Assembly: GCA_034927505.1 (NCBI GenBank)
Contig: JAYFPY010000014.1
Location: 195,818-259,817, forward strand
Source of the DNA: RUG100 sp034927505
GTDB lineage: Bacteria; Bacillota; Clostridia; Peptostreptococcales; Anaerovoracaceae
Direction of reading: 5' to 3'
Length of the DNA: 64,000 bases
Both the position numbers and the translations under genes were made by a program. Shown piece after piece: positions 42,029 to 51,088 of this stretch (position 1 is the first letter of the stretch; each line of letters opens with the position of its first letter). The notes beneath the pieces are model-generated. The model searched no databases. It was given only the letters and a program-made list of their open reading frames with translations, and had not been told where the DNA came from.

Positions 42029-43558
42029 TTGGCAACTACAAAAAAGACAGCTGAAAAGAAACCTGCAGTGAAAAAAGCTGCAAAGAAGACAGCTGAAAAG
42101 AAACCTGCGGCAAAGAAGGCGGAAAAGGCCAAGAAAGCCACAGCAGAAAAGAAGACGACGGCAAAAAAACCTGCGGAAAAGAAACCTGCAGTGAAGAAGG
42201 CGGAAAAAACAACGAAGGCCGCAGCAGCAAAGAAGACAACGGCAAAAAAACCTGCGGCTAAAAAGACTGCAGCAGCAAAAAAACCTGCGGCATCAAAGAA
42301 GACAGAAACAAAAAATATCGAGACAAAGAAAAGCACAGTCAAAAAAACTTCCGCAAAGCAGGAAATCAAGACGGCGGACATTTTGATACAGACAAGAGAC
42401 AAGGGATCCGACGGTGAAGAAATAGTAAAGACCATGGAAGAATACGTGGCCGAGCTTATTGCAAAGGCCGGCAGAAAAAAGAAGATCTCATACGATCAGG
42501 TGGGCAGGCATGTCGAGTCTGCAGAGATGGACAAGGATCAGATGGATCTGCTTTATGAAGAGCTGTTGAAAAAGGACATTGAAATAATTGAAGAAGAACA
42601 GCCCAACGACTTTGAACTTTCAGATATCGAAAATGACGATGAGGAAGAAGCAGTGCCGAAGGGCGATGTGGAGGTATCCAAAAAAGGCGAAAAAGAAGTC
42701 AACCTGGAGAGCACCCTTCCAAAGACCGTCGCTGTAGACGATCCGGTAAGGATGTATCTGAAGGAGATAGGCAAGGTGCCGCTATTGACGGCCGAAGAAG
42801 AGATCGACCTGGCGAAAAGAATGGAAAACGGCGACAATTACGCAAAGCAGAAACTCTGCGAGGCAAACTTGAGACTGGTAGTCAGCATCGCAAAAAGATA
42901 TGTAGGAAGAGGTATGCTGTTCCTGGATCTGATACAGGAAGGCAATCTGGGACTGATCAAGGCCGTAGATAAATTCAACTGGAGGAAAGGCTTCAAATTT
43001 TCAACATATGCGACATGGTGGATAAGACAGGCCATAACAAGATCCATAGCCGACCAGGCAAGGACTATAAGGATACCTGTCCATATGGTGGAAACCATAA
43101 ATAAACTGATGCGTATACAGAGGCAGCTTCTCCAGGAACTGGGCCGGGAACCGCTGCCTGAAGAAATCGCGAAAGAAATGGATCTGTCCGAGGAAAAGGT
43201 AAGAGAGATCCTGAAGATCGCACAGGAACCTGTATCGCTGGAAACTCCAATAGGTGAAGAAGAGGACAGTCATCTGGGCGACTTCATCCCGGACGACGAT
43301 GTTCCTGCACCTGCAGAGGCAGCGGCTTTTTCCATGCTGAAGGAACAGCTGGTGGAGGTCCTGGATACGCTCACAGACAGAGAACAGAAAGTCCTCAAGC
43401 TGAGATTCGGTCTTGAAGACGGAAGAGCCAGGACTCTGGAAGAAGTGGGCAAGAGATTCGATGTCACCAGAGAGCGTATAAGACAGATCGAAGCCAAGGC
43501 TCTGAGAAAGCTGAGACATCCCAGCAGGAGCAAAAAACTGAAGGATTATCTGGAGTAA
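42029..43558 (+). CDS. rpoD: Primary sigma factor RpoD with histone-H1-like N-terminal tail
   Basis: Vegetative sigma factor (sigma-A), 509 aa. Residues 1-112 form a Lys/Ala/Pro-rich tail of repeats such as TAEKKPAVKKA. Region 1.1 follows at about 125-195, region 1.2 (DDPVRMYLKEIGKVPLL) at about 235, then regions 2 (NLRLVVSIAKRYVGRG to WWIRQAITRSIADQ), 3 and 4 (LTDREQKVLKLRFGLEDG; RERIRQIEAKALRKLR). The start is TTG 42029, 8 nt after GGGGG; no ATG gives the same product. The tail resembles histone H1-like proteins and is absent from the usual Firmicutes sigma-A; it could bind DNA or RNA unspecifically. Overlap with dnaG shows cotranscription. Confidence 0.95.
   Translation: MATTKKTAEKKPAVKKAAKKTAEKKPAAKKAEKAKKATAEKKTTAKKPAEKKPAVKKAEKTTKAAAAKKTTAKKPAAKKTAAAKKPAASKKTETKNIETKKSTVKKTSAKQEIKTADILIQTRDKGSDGEEIVKTMEEYVAELIAKAGRKKKISYDQVGRHVESAEMDKDQMDLLYEELLKKDIEIIEEEQPNDFELSDIENDDEEEAVPKGDVEVSKKGEKEVNLESTLPKTVAVDDPVRMYLKEIGKVPLLTAEEEIDLAKRMENGDNYAKQKLCEANLRLVVSIAKRYVGRGMLFLDLIQEGNLGLIKAVDKFNWRKGFKFSTYATWWIRQAITRSIADQARTIRIPVHMVETINKLMRIQRQLLQELGREPLPEEIAKEMDLSEEKVREILKIAQEPVSLETPIGEEEDSHLGDFIPDDDVPAPAEAAAFSMLKEQLVEVLDTLTDREQKVLKLRFGLEDGRARTLEEVGKRFDVTRERIRQIEAKALRKLRHPSRSKKLKDYLE
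42046..42291 (+). repeat. Imperfect tandem repeats encoding the basic RpoD tail
   Basis: Units of the form GACAGCTGAAAAGAAACCTG recur with a 42-nt step (42046 and 42088) and then degrade into shorter AAGAAG/GCA-rich units to about 42290. The repeats code for (T/P)AEKKPAxKKA-type stretches. Confidence 0.7.
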
Positions 43559-43562
43559 AAAA

Positions 43563-44267
43563 GTGATAAATATTTCGGACAGATTAAAAGCTATCGCACT
43601 GGAAATATTATCGGGAGAGACCATGGCCGACATAGGTACCGACCATGGTTTTTTGCCTGTATATCTTTGGGAAAGAAACATATGCCCTAAAGTGATACTG
43701 ACAGATATCAGCAGCGGATCATTGAAAAAGGCAGAAGAATGCTGCCGGTCGAATTATCCAAAAGAGGATTTTGACCTGAGACAGGGCAGCGGTCTTGAGA
43801 TCCTGGAACGGGCGGAGGTGGAGGATGTAGTTATTGCCGGCATGGGCGGACTGCTGATGATATCCATCCTTGAAAAAGATTTGGAGAAAAGCAGATCTTT
43901 CAAAAAGTACATACTCCAGCCGCGGAGTGCAGCGGGCCCGCTGCGGCACTGGCTTATACACAGCGGATTTTCCATAGAGGGAGAGACTCTCGTAAGAGAA
44001 GGCAAAAACATATGCGAAATACTGACAGTGGCCCCGGGAAGGGAGAAGATCGCTGATCTTGCGCTGATGCAGGAGCCGGCTGATTCCATCAAATGGGAAG
44101 TGCCGCTGTGGTACGGCGAAGCGGGGGACGAACTTACGGAAGAATATATATGCAGAAAGATAGCGAAAGAAAAGAATATCCTTTACGGCATGCGGAAAGG
44201 GACGGATGTAGATACAAAAATGGTGGAGAAAAATATTGAATATCTTGAAGAACTGTTGGAGGTGTAG
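43563..44267 (+). CDS. trmK: tRNA (adenine(22)-N1)-methyltransferase
   Basis: SAM-dependent methyltransferase of 234 aa acting on A22 of tRNA. The SAM site is MADIGTDHGFLPVYLWE, followed by VILTDISSGSLKKAEECC and the catalytic-region motif DVVIAGMGGLLM. GTG 43563 lies 4 nt after the rpoD stop, which shows operon membership. The family lies between rpoD and nif3-like genes in many Firmicutes, as here. Confidence 0.92.
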   Translation: MINISDRLKAIALEILSGETMADIGTDHGFLPVYLWERNICPKVILTDISSGSLKKAEECCRSNYPKEDFDLRQGSGLEILERAEVEDVVIAGMGGLLMISILEKDLEKSRSFKKYILQPRSAAGPLRHWLIHSGFSIEGETLVREGKNICEILTVAPGREKIADLALMQEPADSIKWEVPLWYGEAGDELTEEYICRKIAKEKNILYGMRKGTDVDTKMVEKNIEYLEELLEV

Positions 44268-44270
44268 ATA

Positions 44271-44774
44271 ATGGAACCGGAAAAAATGCGAAGACGGACA
44301 AGAGAAATAACAGATCGAAATGAGATCGAAGAGATACTGGCGGGAGAAAAGATATGCCATCTGAGCATGTGCGACGACGGACAGCCCTATGTGATCCCTA
44401 TGCTGTATGTGTACAAAGACGGCTATTTCTATTTTCACTGTGCGGAAGTCGGCATGAAACTGGACATACTGGACAGAAATGAAAAGGTGTGCATCGAAGT
44501 CGAGAAAACCGATCCGGACGATATCGTAAAAAATGTCAACACGCCGTGTATGTGGGGGCTGCCCTATAAAAGTGTGGTGGCTTTCGGGACGGCGGAGGTG
44601 TCGGACGACAACGATATAAAGCCGGGCATCATGGATATGCTGGTGGAAAAGGTAAAGCCGGAAGGCTACGTACACAGCCGCGACAAGTACCTGGAAAAGA
44701 GAATGAAGGGATCCAGGCTGATCATTGCGAAGGTGACTTCCATGACCGGCAAAAAGTGGAACGGAGTAAAATAA
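44271..44774 (+). CDS. Pyridoxamine 5'-phosphate oxidase-family flavin protein (NimA-like)
   Basis: Split-barrel FMN-binding protein of 167 aa. The N-terminal REITDRNEIEEILAGEKICHLSM and FYFHCAEVGMKLDIL (the flavin-binding H-x-A-x-x-G) match the NimA/PNPOx-like group. Some members reduce nitroimidazoles; the natural substrate is unknown. The trmK gene ends 3 nt earlier and provides the GGAGG site. The stop overlaps the nif3 start (TAATGG). Confidence 0.82.
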   Translation: MEPEKMRRRTREITDRNEIEEILAGEKICHLSMCDDGQPYVIPMLYVYKDGYFYFHCAEVGMKLDILDRNEKVCIEVEKTDPDDIVKNVNTPCMWGLPYKSVVAFGTAEVSDDNDIKPGIMDMLVEKVKPEGYVHSRDKYLEKRMKGSRLIIAKVTSMTGKKWNGVK

Positions 44775-45559
44775 TGGAGTACAAAAAGCTGACCAATATC
44801 ATAGAAGAGATCGCTCCGCCTCATTTGGCGGAAAGCTGGGACAACAGCGGCGTGCAGATATATACTGGGAAGAAGAATATATCCGCTGTACTGGTATGTC
44901 TGGAGATAAACAGAGATGTGATCGCAGAAGCAGAGAGAAGAGGAATGGATATGATCGTTTCACATCATCCCCTGATTTTCGGAGGGACAGACTGCATTGA
45001 CGCAGGGGACGGCCAGACCGGCGAGTATATAACGAGACTGATAAGATCTGACATATGCGTGTATTCGGCCCATCTCTCCTTTGACAACGCACCTCTGGGC
45101 AATAATTATTATATGGCACAGCTGCTGCAGCTGACCAATACGGCAAGGCCCATGGACAATGAGGATGGCATACCCGGTCTGACAGGGGATCTGCCGCTGC
45201 CTATGGACCTGGATGAAGCATGTGCTCATGTGACAAAAGCATTGAAACTGCCGGACGGCTATATCAGAACAGTGGGGGATCCGGGAGCGATTTTAAAAAA
45301 GGTCGGACTCTGCACAGGAGGAGGCGGAGAGTTCCTGGACATTGCTATTAAAGAGGGATGCGATCTGTTCATCACCGGAGATGTGAAATTCCACGAAGCG
45401 CAGAAAGCCAAAGCCAAAGGGATCGCACTGATAGATGCGGGCCACTACGGCACAGAAAAAATTTTTGCTGAGAATTTCGCGGACCAGCTGAGAGCCAGAG
45501 CCTCAGACGGGATCATAATTGAAGAAACAAGTGCAAATACGAACCCATATGTGGTATAA
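44774..45559 (+). CDS. Nif3-like dinuclear metal-centre protein
   Basis: Hexameric protein of 261 aa (DUF34/NIF3 family) with a two-metal site made from SHHPLIFGG, SAHLSFDNAPLGNN and ITGDVKFHEAQ, and with GHYGTE near the C-terminus. Biochemical role unsettled; GTP cyclohydrolase type activity has been discussed for the family. ATG 44774 overlaps the previous stop codon. The end of this gene contains the promoter of rnpB. Confidence 0.92.
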   Translation: MEYKKLTNIIEEIAPPHLAESWDNSGVQIYTGKKNISAVLVCLEINRDVIAEAERRGMDMIVSHHPLIFGGTDCIDAGDGQTGEYITRLIRSDICVYSAHLSFDNAPLGNNYYMAQLLQLTNTARPMDNEDGIPGLTGDLPLPMDLDEACAHVTKALKLPDGYIRTVGDPGAILKKVGLCTGGGGEFLDIAIKEGCDLFITGDVKFHEAQKAKAKGIALIDAGHYGTEKIFAENFADQLRARASDGIIIEETSANTNPYVV

Positions 45560-45560
45560 T
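45552..45560 (+). promoter_or_regulatory. Extended -10 promoter of rnpB
   Basis: TGGTATAAT (hexamer 45555-45560) overlaps the nif3 stop codon and stands 8 nt before the start of RNase P RNA. No strong -35 is evident. Confidence 0.65.
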
Positions 45561-45567
45561 CATTAAG

Positions 45568-45917
45568 GTTTCGGGCAGCTCAGATGATCGCGCGCTTTAT
45601 GTGTGAGGAAAGTCCGGGCTCCGCAGGGCAAGGGTGCCGGATAACGTCCGGCGTAGGAAACTATAGGGAAAGTGCAACAGAAACATACCGCCGAAACGGG
45701 TAATGCCGTGGCAAGGGTGAAATGGCGAGTCAAGAGCTCACCGGCGTCATGGAGACATGGCGGCCGTGTAAACCCCACCCGGAGCAAGACCAAGCAGGGA
45801 ATCCGGCCTGTAGCCCGCAGGCCCCCGGAAGGTAGGTCGCTGGAGGCAGTCAGCAATGGCTGTTCGAGATAGATGATCATCCGATACAGAACCCGGCTTA
45901 TAGAGCTGCCCCGAAAC
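45568..45917 (+). ncRNA. rnpB: RNase P RNA, bacterial class A
   Basis: Catalytic RNA that trims tRNA 5' ends. The terminal P1 helix pairs GTTTCGGGCAGCTC (from 45568) with GAGCTGCCCCGAAAC (to 45917). Conserved core blocks are present: GAGGAAAGTCCGGGCTCC, GCGTAGGAAACTATAGGGAAAGTGCAACAG (in pieces), GTAAACCCCACCC, and AGAACCCGGCTTA near the end. The length of 350 nt and this layout fit the ancestral A type. The small open frames inside it on both strands are not genes. Confidence 0.95.
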
Positions 45918-45952
45918 TGTTATATCATAAGGACCATAGGAGAGAGATATAG

Positions 45953-47509
45953 ATGAAAAAGGGAAAGATGGATCGACTGTGGGGAAATAAAGAACTGAAG
46001 GCATTGGGAAGACACAGCGTACGCCGAAATTACTGGGCGATAGTTGCTGTGTGTTTTTTGCTTGCACTGATAGCTTCCGAGTATACGATGACGACTACAG
46101 GCATGACACAGTACAGTGGAGATCAGGCAAATGTAGGTTCAGAGACCCAGGTAAAGAAACAGGCCAATATGGCTGATTCGCTGATGGAACTGTACGCCGG
46201 GATAACCGGCGGAAAGGCTGTGATGGAAACCCTTCCCGAGGCCAACAAGGGCGTGCTGGCCGGGGTAATAAACGGAGTTACCGGCGGTACGACTGTCATA
46301 AGATCCGCTCTGGATTCAGTAAACGAATTCCTGTTCGGACACAAGATACTAGACAGGGTCTTTTCGCTGATAGCTGTGCTGCTCAGTCTGCTGTTTCTCG
46401 TATTCGTACAGGGAATACTGAAAATAGGAGAACGAAGGTTTATCCTGGAAAACAGGCTCTATCACAGGACCCGGATCTACAGGATATTTTTCCTCTACAG
46501 GCAGAGAAATCTATGGCAGCCGGCAAAGGTAATGATACTCAGAGTCCTGTTTACAGGACTGTGGGCCCTGACTATAGTCGGCGGCTTCATAAAATACTAT
46601 CAGTATAAAATGATACCGTACATTCTGGCAGAAAATCCGGACATACACTGGAAGGATGCATTCCGGCTCACGAAAGAAATGACTGACGGACAGAAATGGA
46701 GGATGTTCTGTCTGCAGATGTCATTCGCAGGCTGGTTTGCTCTGATGCTTTTGACAGGAGGCCTGGTCGGGGTGTTTTTCAGCAACCCCTACTACAGAGC
46801 CACGGAGGCGGAGCTGTATGTAAAGCTGCGTGAAAGAGTCATCGAAGTGTGCAGCGATGAGTCTATATTCTTTGAAGACAACTATCTCATATATCCGCCC
46901 GAAGGCGAGGCACCTGAGATTTATCCGGGACTGGCAGTCAGCAAGAAGCACGAGCCTAAGGTGGAATACAGGCGCGATTATACAATACCGAATCTTGCGC
47001 TGATGTTCATGGCCTTTGCCATAGTCGGCTGGATCTGGGAGGTCCTGTTTTATTTTGTGCAGGACGGTACATTCGTGAACCGTGGCACCATGCACGGACC
47101 GTGGCTGCCCATATACGGCACGGGCGGAGTCGTCGTCCTGATCGTTCTGAAAAAGCTGAGAGAAAAACCGATAGTGCTTTTCTTTTCGGGCATGGCTGTG
47201 TGCGGTACTATTGAGTATTTTACCAGCTGGTATCTTGAAGTTTTCAAGGGCGAAAAATACTGGGACTATACCGGATATTTTATGAATATAAACGGGCGTG
47301 TCTGTCTTGAAGGCCTGCTGGTGTTCGGGATCGCCTGTGTTGCGTGCGTATATCTCATAGCTCCGCGTGTAGATAAAGCTTTGAACAAAATGCCTCCGGG
47401 AGCCAGATATTCTCTTTTGGCCATACTGTGGGCGGCTTTTGGAGCCGATGCTGCATATTCGCATTTTCATCCGAACACAGGAAAGGGCATAACAGACGAT
47501 CTGAAATAA
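45953..47509 (+). CDS. Membrane protein, DUF975 fused to CmpB-type (PF06541) domain, copy 1
   Basis: Membrane protein of 518 aa. The N-terminal DUF975 domain includes RRNYWAIVAVCFLLALIASEY, QYKMIPYILAENPDIHWKDAF and LGVFFSNPYYRATE-like motifs. The C-terminal half is a putative ABC-type permease domain (AIVGWIWEVLFYFVQDGTFV, RGTMHGPWLPIYGTGGVV, EYFTSWYLEVFKGEKYWDY). About ten helices in total. Function unknown. It is followed 18 nt later by a near-duplicate. Start ATG 45953 with ATAGGAGAGAGAT upstream. Confidence 0.82.
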   Translation: MKKGKMDRLWGNKELKALGRHSVRRNYWAIVAVCFLLALIASEYTMTTTGMTQYSGDQANVGSETQVKKQANMADSLMELYAGITGGKAVMETLPEANKGVLAGVINGVTGGTTVIRSALDSVNEFLFGHKILDRVFSLIAVLLSLLFLVFVQGILKIGERRFILENRLYHRTRIYRIFFLYRQRNLWQPAKVMILRVLFTGLWALTIVGGFIKYYQYKMIPYILAENPDIHWKDAFRLTKEMTDGQKWRMFCLQMSFAGWFALMLLTGGLVGVFFSNPYYRATEAELYVKLRERVIEVCSDESIFFEDNYLIYPPEGEAPEIYPGLAVSKKHEPKVEYRRDYTIPNLALMFMAFAIVGWIWEVLFYFVQDGTFVNRGTMHGPWLPIYGTGGVVVLIVLKKLREKPIVLFFSGMAVCGTIEYFTSWYLEVFKGEKYWDYTGYFMNINGRVCLEGLLVFGIACVACVYLIAPRVDKALNKMPPGARYSLLAILWAAFGADAAYSHFHPNTGKGITDDLK

Positions 47510-47608
47510 ATAAATGGGGAAAAAGGTATGTGGAAACGAAGAGAATTAAAAAAAGAAGCCCGCACCGGGCTGAAAAAAAATTACTGAGCATTTGTACTGG
47601 TATGTTTC

Positions 47609-49105
47609 ATGATGGCTTTTCTGGTTGGAGAATACGTGGTCTCTATCAATGTGATCTCCAACTTTTCCAGCGTGAAAAATGAATTGCAGACAGAGACGGA
47701 AGCGGTCCATAAAGCTGAACCCGGCGGCATTGAAAGACTGGAAAAAACCAAGCTGGGCAACGGTATCACAAGCAAGGCGACAAAAGGTGTGATAGCCGGG
47801 ATGGCTGACGGATTTACTAACGCCGGTTCTGTAATAAAATCATCAGTGGATTCGGCAAAGAAGATAATAGAGGGCAGAGAGGGGCTGAGCATATTCTTCA
47901 CTCTGCTGGGACTGGTATTGAATATACTGTGGCTGTTATTCGGCAAATATATCCTGACAATAGGCGAGCGGAGATTCTTCATGGAAAATGTCCATTACAG
48001 CAAAACTCAGGTCAGGCGGGTGCTGCTGCTGTACAAAGAGAAGAAACTCTGGAATCCGGCGAAGGTCATGTTCATGAGGAGCCTGTTTCTGATATTGTGG
48101 GGATTTACTGTAATAGGCGGGATCATAAAACTGTATTCATATAAAATGGTTCCATACATACTGGCCGAGAATCCGAATATACGGTGGAAGGACGCCATAA
48201 AGCTCTCCAGAGACATGATGAACGGAAACAAACGGCGGGCTTTTCTGATCGACCTTTCATTCTGGTACTGGTATGCGCTGGCGGTGATGACACTGGGCAT
48301 TCTGGCCATATTCTTTGTAAATCCCTACTACAGGAGCGTGGAGACAAGACTGTATTCTGCTCTGCGGGCCGAAGGAGCGGAGGCAAAGATACTGAATATA
48401 GACATGCTGAACGATGACGATCTTTACTGTCCGGAACAAGGCGGCAGCGATCTTTATCCGGGGCTGGTCACAAAAGTAAAAAAACCATTCATAATCAACT
48501 ATAAAAGAAACTACTCCATAATGAATCTGATCCTCTTCTTCTTCACTTTCTCATTTGTCGGATGGATATGGGAAGTGAGCATACATCTGGTAAGAGGCGG
48601 AGTGTTCGTGGACAGAGGAACTATGTACGGCCCATGGCTGCCGATCTATGGAGCGGGAGGCCTGATCATCCTGGTAGGGCTGAAAAAATTCAGGGAAAAA
48701 CCGTGGCTGAATTTCATTTTGACTATGGTGGTCTGCGGCATAGTTGAATACGTTACAAGTTATATACTTCAGGCCACAGCCGGTATGAGGTGGTGGGACT
48801 ACAGCGGTTACTTCCTGAACATCAACGGCCGCATATGTCTTGAAGGTCTGCTGGTATTTGCCATCGGAGGCACAGTATTCGTGTATATTTTGGCTCCTCT
48901 GTTCGACGATCTTTACAACAGGATACCGAACGGAGTAAAGATACCTGTCATAGCAGTGCTGCTGGCAGCTTTCACAGTGGATTTCACATACTCGCATTTC
49001 CATCCGAATCATGGAAAAGGCATAACAGATTACGGGATAGAAGGGCTGCCGAAAGGAAAGACTGCGGATATACCGGAAGATATACAGATAAAGCACTTGA
49101 ATTAA
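47609..49105 (+). CDS. Membrane protein, DUF975-CmpB fusion, copy 2, with premature TGA in the N-terminus
   Basis: Paralogue of the preceding gene with the same two domains (YSYKMVPYILAENPNIRWKDA; FSFVGWIWEVSIHLVRG; RGTMYGPWLPIYGAGG). The natural start appears to be ATG 47528, behind GGGGA (47516-47520). Nineteen codons later the frame meets TGA (47585-47587), exactly where copy 1 has Trp: NY-stop-AFVLVCF against NYWAIVAVCF. The frame is otherwise kept. The open frame resumes at ATG 47609, which would remove the first 19 residues and half of the first helix. Either the copy is damaged, it reinitiates, or the base is an error. TGA is a normal stop in this genome, since several genes end with it. 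Confidence 0.78.
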   Translation: MMAFLVGEYVVSINVISNFSSVKNELQTETEAVHKAEPGGIERLEKTKLGNGITSKATKGVIAGMADGFTNAGSVIKSSVDSAKKIIEGREGLSIFFTLLGLVLNILWLLFGKYILTIGERRFFMENVHYSKTQVRRVLLLYKEKKLWNPAKVMFMRSLFLILWGFTVIGGIIKLYSYKMVPYILAENPNIRWKDAIKLSRDMMNGNKRRAFLIDLSFWYWYALAVMTLGILAIFFVNPYYRSVETRLYSALRAEGAEAKILNIDMLNDDDLYCPEQGGSDLYPGLVTKVKKPFIINYKRNYSIMNLILFFFTFSFVGWIWEVSIHLVRGGVFVDRGTMYGPWLPIYGAGGLIILVGLKKFREKPWLNFILTMVVCGIVEYVTSYILQATAGMRWWDYSGYFLNINGRICLEGLLVFAIGGTVFVYILAPLFDDLYNRIPNGVKIPVIAVLLAAFTVDFTYSHFHPNHGKGITDYGIEGLPKGKTADIPEDIQIKHLN

Positions 49106-49122
49106 GTATCAAAAGATAATAT

Positions 49123-49163
49123 AATAACATCTTGCGGCTATACGCCTGCGGGATGTTATTTTT
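49123..49163 (+). terminator. Rho-independent terminator after copy 2
   Basis: AATAACATC (49123-49131) pairs with GATGTTATT (49152-49160), with inner GC pairing, followed by TTT. Confidence 0.75.
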
Positions 49164-49179
49164 AAAGGAATAGAATGTT

Positions 49180-50544
49180 ATGAGTGAAATCACAGAAAAG
49201 AACAAAATGGGTGTGATGCCTGTGGGAAGACTGCTGATAGGCATGTCCTGGCCCGCTATAATATCGATGACGATCCAGGCCCTCTACAATGTGGTAGACA
49301 GTCTGTTCATCGCGCAGACAGGCGAGGAGGGACTGACTGCCATAACCTTGATATTTCCTGTGCAGATGCTGATGATCGCCTTGGGCGTCGGCACCGGAAT
49401 AGGCGTCAATTCGCTGATATCCAGAAGGCTGGGAGCCAGAAGATACGAGGAAGCTGATAAAACAGCCAGCATAGGTTTCAAGATATCCTTTGTGAACTGG
49501 GTCATCTTTGCTGTATTCGGATTATTGTTTGCAAAGCCCTTTATAGCACTGTTCACGGAAAACCAGAGCATAATAACCGCAGGGGCCCATTATCTTAAGA
49601 TCATAACTATTGGCTGCATATTCATGATGATACAGATGTCATGTGAGAAAATACTCCAGTCTACGGGAAACATGATAATACCAATGATGACCAACATGAT
49701 CGGGGCAGTCACTAATATAATACTGGATCCAATACTGATATTCGGACTTTTGGGAGCGCCGAAGATGGGGATAATAGGAGCAGCTGTTGCGACAGTAATA
49801 GGTCAGGCCCTTTCCATGACGGTGGTCGTAATACTGCTGTTCAAAAAAAATCATGCGGTGAAAATAGATCTGAAACAGAAATTCGAAAAGCAAACACTGA
49901 AAGAAATATATGCAGTGGGCGGGCCGTCCATAGTCATGCAGGCCATTGCCAGTGTGCTGAACCTGGGCATGAACGGTATACTGTCCGGGTTTTCGGACAC
50001 GGCAGTAGCCGTGATGGGAGTCTACGGAAGACTTCAGTCATTCATCTTCATGCCGGTATTCGGCATCAATCAGGGCGCCATGCCCATATTGGGTTTCAAC
50101 TACGGAGCCAGGAACAGAAAACGGCTGATGAAGGCTTTCAAACTGGCCGTTATCATGGCAGCTGTCATAATGGGGATAGGACTTGTATTGTTCCAGTCCA
50201 TACCCGGAATATTCCTCAGCTGGTTCAATGCATCGGAGGATATGATGAGACTGGGCATACCGGCTTTTCGTGCAATCAGTCTCTGCTTTATTCCGGCGGC
50301 TTTCGGCATCGTTACATCAGGACTGTTCGGCGCCACAGGTCACGGTTTCATCAGTCTTATGGGAGCACTGATAAGACAGCTCATAGGAGCCCTGCCTCTG
50401 GCATGGATATTTGCCAGGATAGGCGGAGCAACACTGGTGTGGTGGGCTTTTCCCGCAGCAGAAGTGCTGGGATTGGTGTACTGCATCATAATGGTGAGGT
50501 ATATCTACAGGAAAGACATCATCAAACTGGATGATGCAGTCTGA
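49180..50544 (+). CDS. MATE family efflux transporter
   Basis: Twelve-helix Na+ or H+ coupled multidrug exporter, 454 aa. The two MatE halves start LLIGMSWPAIISMTIQALYNVVDSLF and IYAVGGPSIVMQAIASVLNLGMNG. Characteristic GAPKMGIIGAAVATVIGQ and NYGARNRKRL are present. The drug or metabolite carried is unknown. It is of the NorM/DinF-like clostridial type. Start ATG 49180 has AAAGGAAT upstream. It runs convergently into the YkgJ-type gene with a 23-nt overlap of the two 3' ends. Confidence 0.92.
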   Translation: MSEITEKNKMGVMPVGRLLIGMSWPAIISMTIQALYNVVDSLFIAQTGEEGLTAITLIFPVQMLMIALGVGTGIGVNSLISRRLGARRYEEADKTASIGFKISFVNWVIFAVFGLLFAKPFIALFTENQSIITAGAHYLKIITIGCIFMMIQMSCEKILQSTGNMIIPMMTNMIGAVTNIILDPILIFGLLGAPKMGIIGAAVATVIGQALSMTVVVILLFKKNHAVKIDLKQKFEKQTLKEIYAVGGPSIVMQAIASVLNLGMNGILSGFSDTAVAVMGVYGRLQSFIFMPVFGINQGAMPILGFNYGARNRKRLMKAFKLAVIMAAVIMGIGLVLFQSIPGIFLSWFNASEDMMRLGIPAFRAISLCFIPAAFGIVTSGLFGATGHGFISLMGALIRQLIGALPLAWIFARIGGATLVWWAFPAAEVLGLVYCIIMVRYIYRKDIIKLDDAV

Positions 50545-51079
50545 GTTCCGAATCGAGTTTTACAAGATCGTAAATAAGAGGATCCTTGATAAGCCGCTTC
50601 CACACTGTGAAAGTGGCTTTTATGAATCTTGGGTCCAAAGAGATGCTTTCTGATATCAGCGGACATTCGTAGGGAGTCTCTGCAGTGGACAGTACCAGGG
50701 AAAAATTCCCGTCAAGATCGAGGTGAGGAGCCAGAGGATAGGTCCTGCATTGGAGGGGACGCATATCTCTTTTGCAGTGAGGGGGCGAGGTGCATCTTAT
50801 GAAAAACACCTTGCCGTGCCATGAATCGGGGAAATCATAATCTTCCGCATTTTCATATGTCCATTTCAGCCAGCTTTCCCGGCGTGTAAACAGCTTTTCT
50901 TCACCGGGAAGAAGGTATATCCCCAGCTCAAAATCTCCGGCGTCGGGGGATGTCTCATCACCCTCCGGAGTGCAGCATGCGGCGCCGCACATGCGGCCGC
51001 AGTCGCCCTCTATTGGGGACACTCTGTCCAGCAGTCTGTAAATAGCTTTAAATGTACTTTTTTTGATTGAACTTTTCAT
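50522..51079 (-). CDS. YkgJ-type cysteine-cluster protein
   Basis: Protein of 185 aa with many cysteines in the pattern CGRMCGAACC, CTSPPHC, LQCRTYPL and YECPL. This is the putative zinc- or iron-binding CxxxCxxC family related to YkgJ/UPF0153, of unknown function. The start at 51077-51079 is the only one upstream of the cysteine motif. No ribosome binding site is seen before it, and a promoter -10 (51089-51094 on the minus strand) leaves only a few bases of leader, so the mRNA may be leaderless. The ORF continues upstream in frame to 51259, but that covers the divergent promoter and the next gene's start. Confidence 0.75.
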   Translation of the reverse strand: MKSSIKKSTFKAIYRLLDRVSPIEGDCGRMCGAACCTPEGDETSPDAGDFELGIYLLPGEEKLFTRRESWLKWTYENAEDYDFPDSWHGKVFFIRCTSPPHCKRDMRPLQCRTYPLAPHLDLDGNFSLVLSTAETPYECPLISESISLDPRFIKATFTVWKRLIKDPLIYDLVKLDSELRLHHPV

Positions 51080-51088
51080 AACATGTGT

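Noticed and set aside
42046..42300. A CRISPR array or VNTR locus in the A/G-rich repeat block
   Set aside because: Repeats are imperfect, have no unique spacers and keep the rpoD frame throughout. No CRISPR array was found elsewhere in the window.
45563..45880. Open frames on both strands inside 45563-46067
   Set aside because: They lie in RNase P RNA, whose conserved core and P1 pairing explain the sequence.
47570..47600. A frameshift in the run of eight A as the reason for the broken second DUF975-CmpB gene
   Set aside because: The frame before and after the A-run matches the paralogue without any shift; only the TGA differs.
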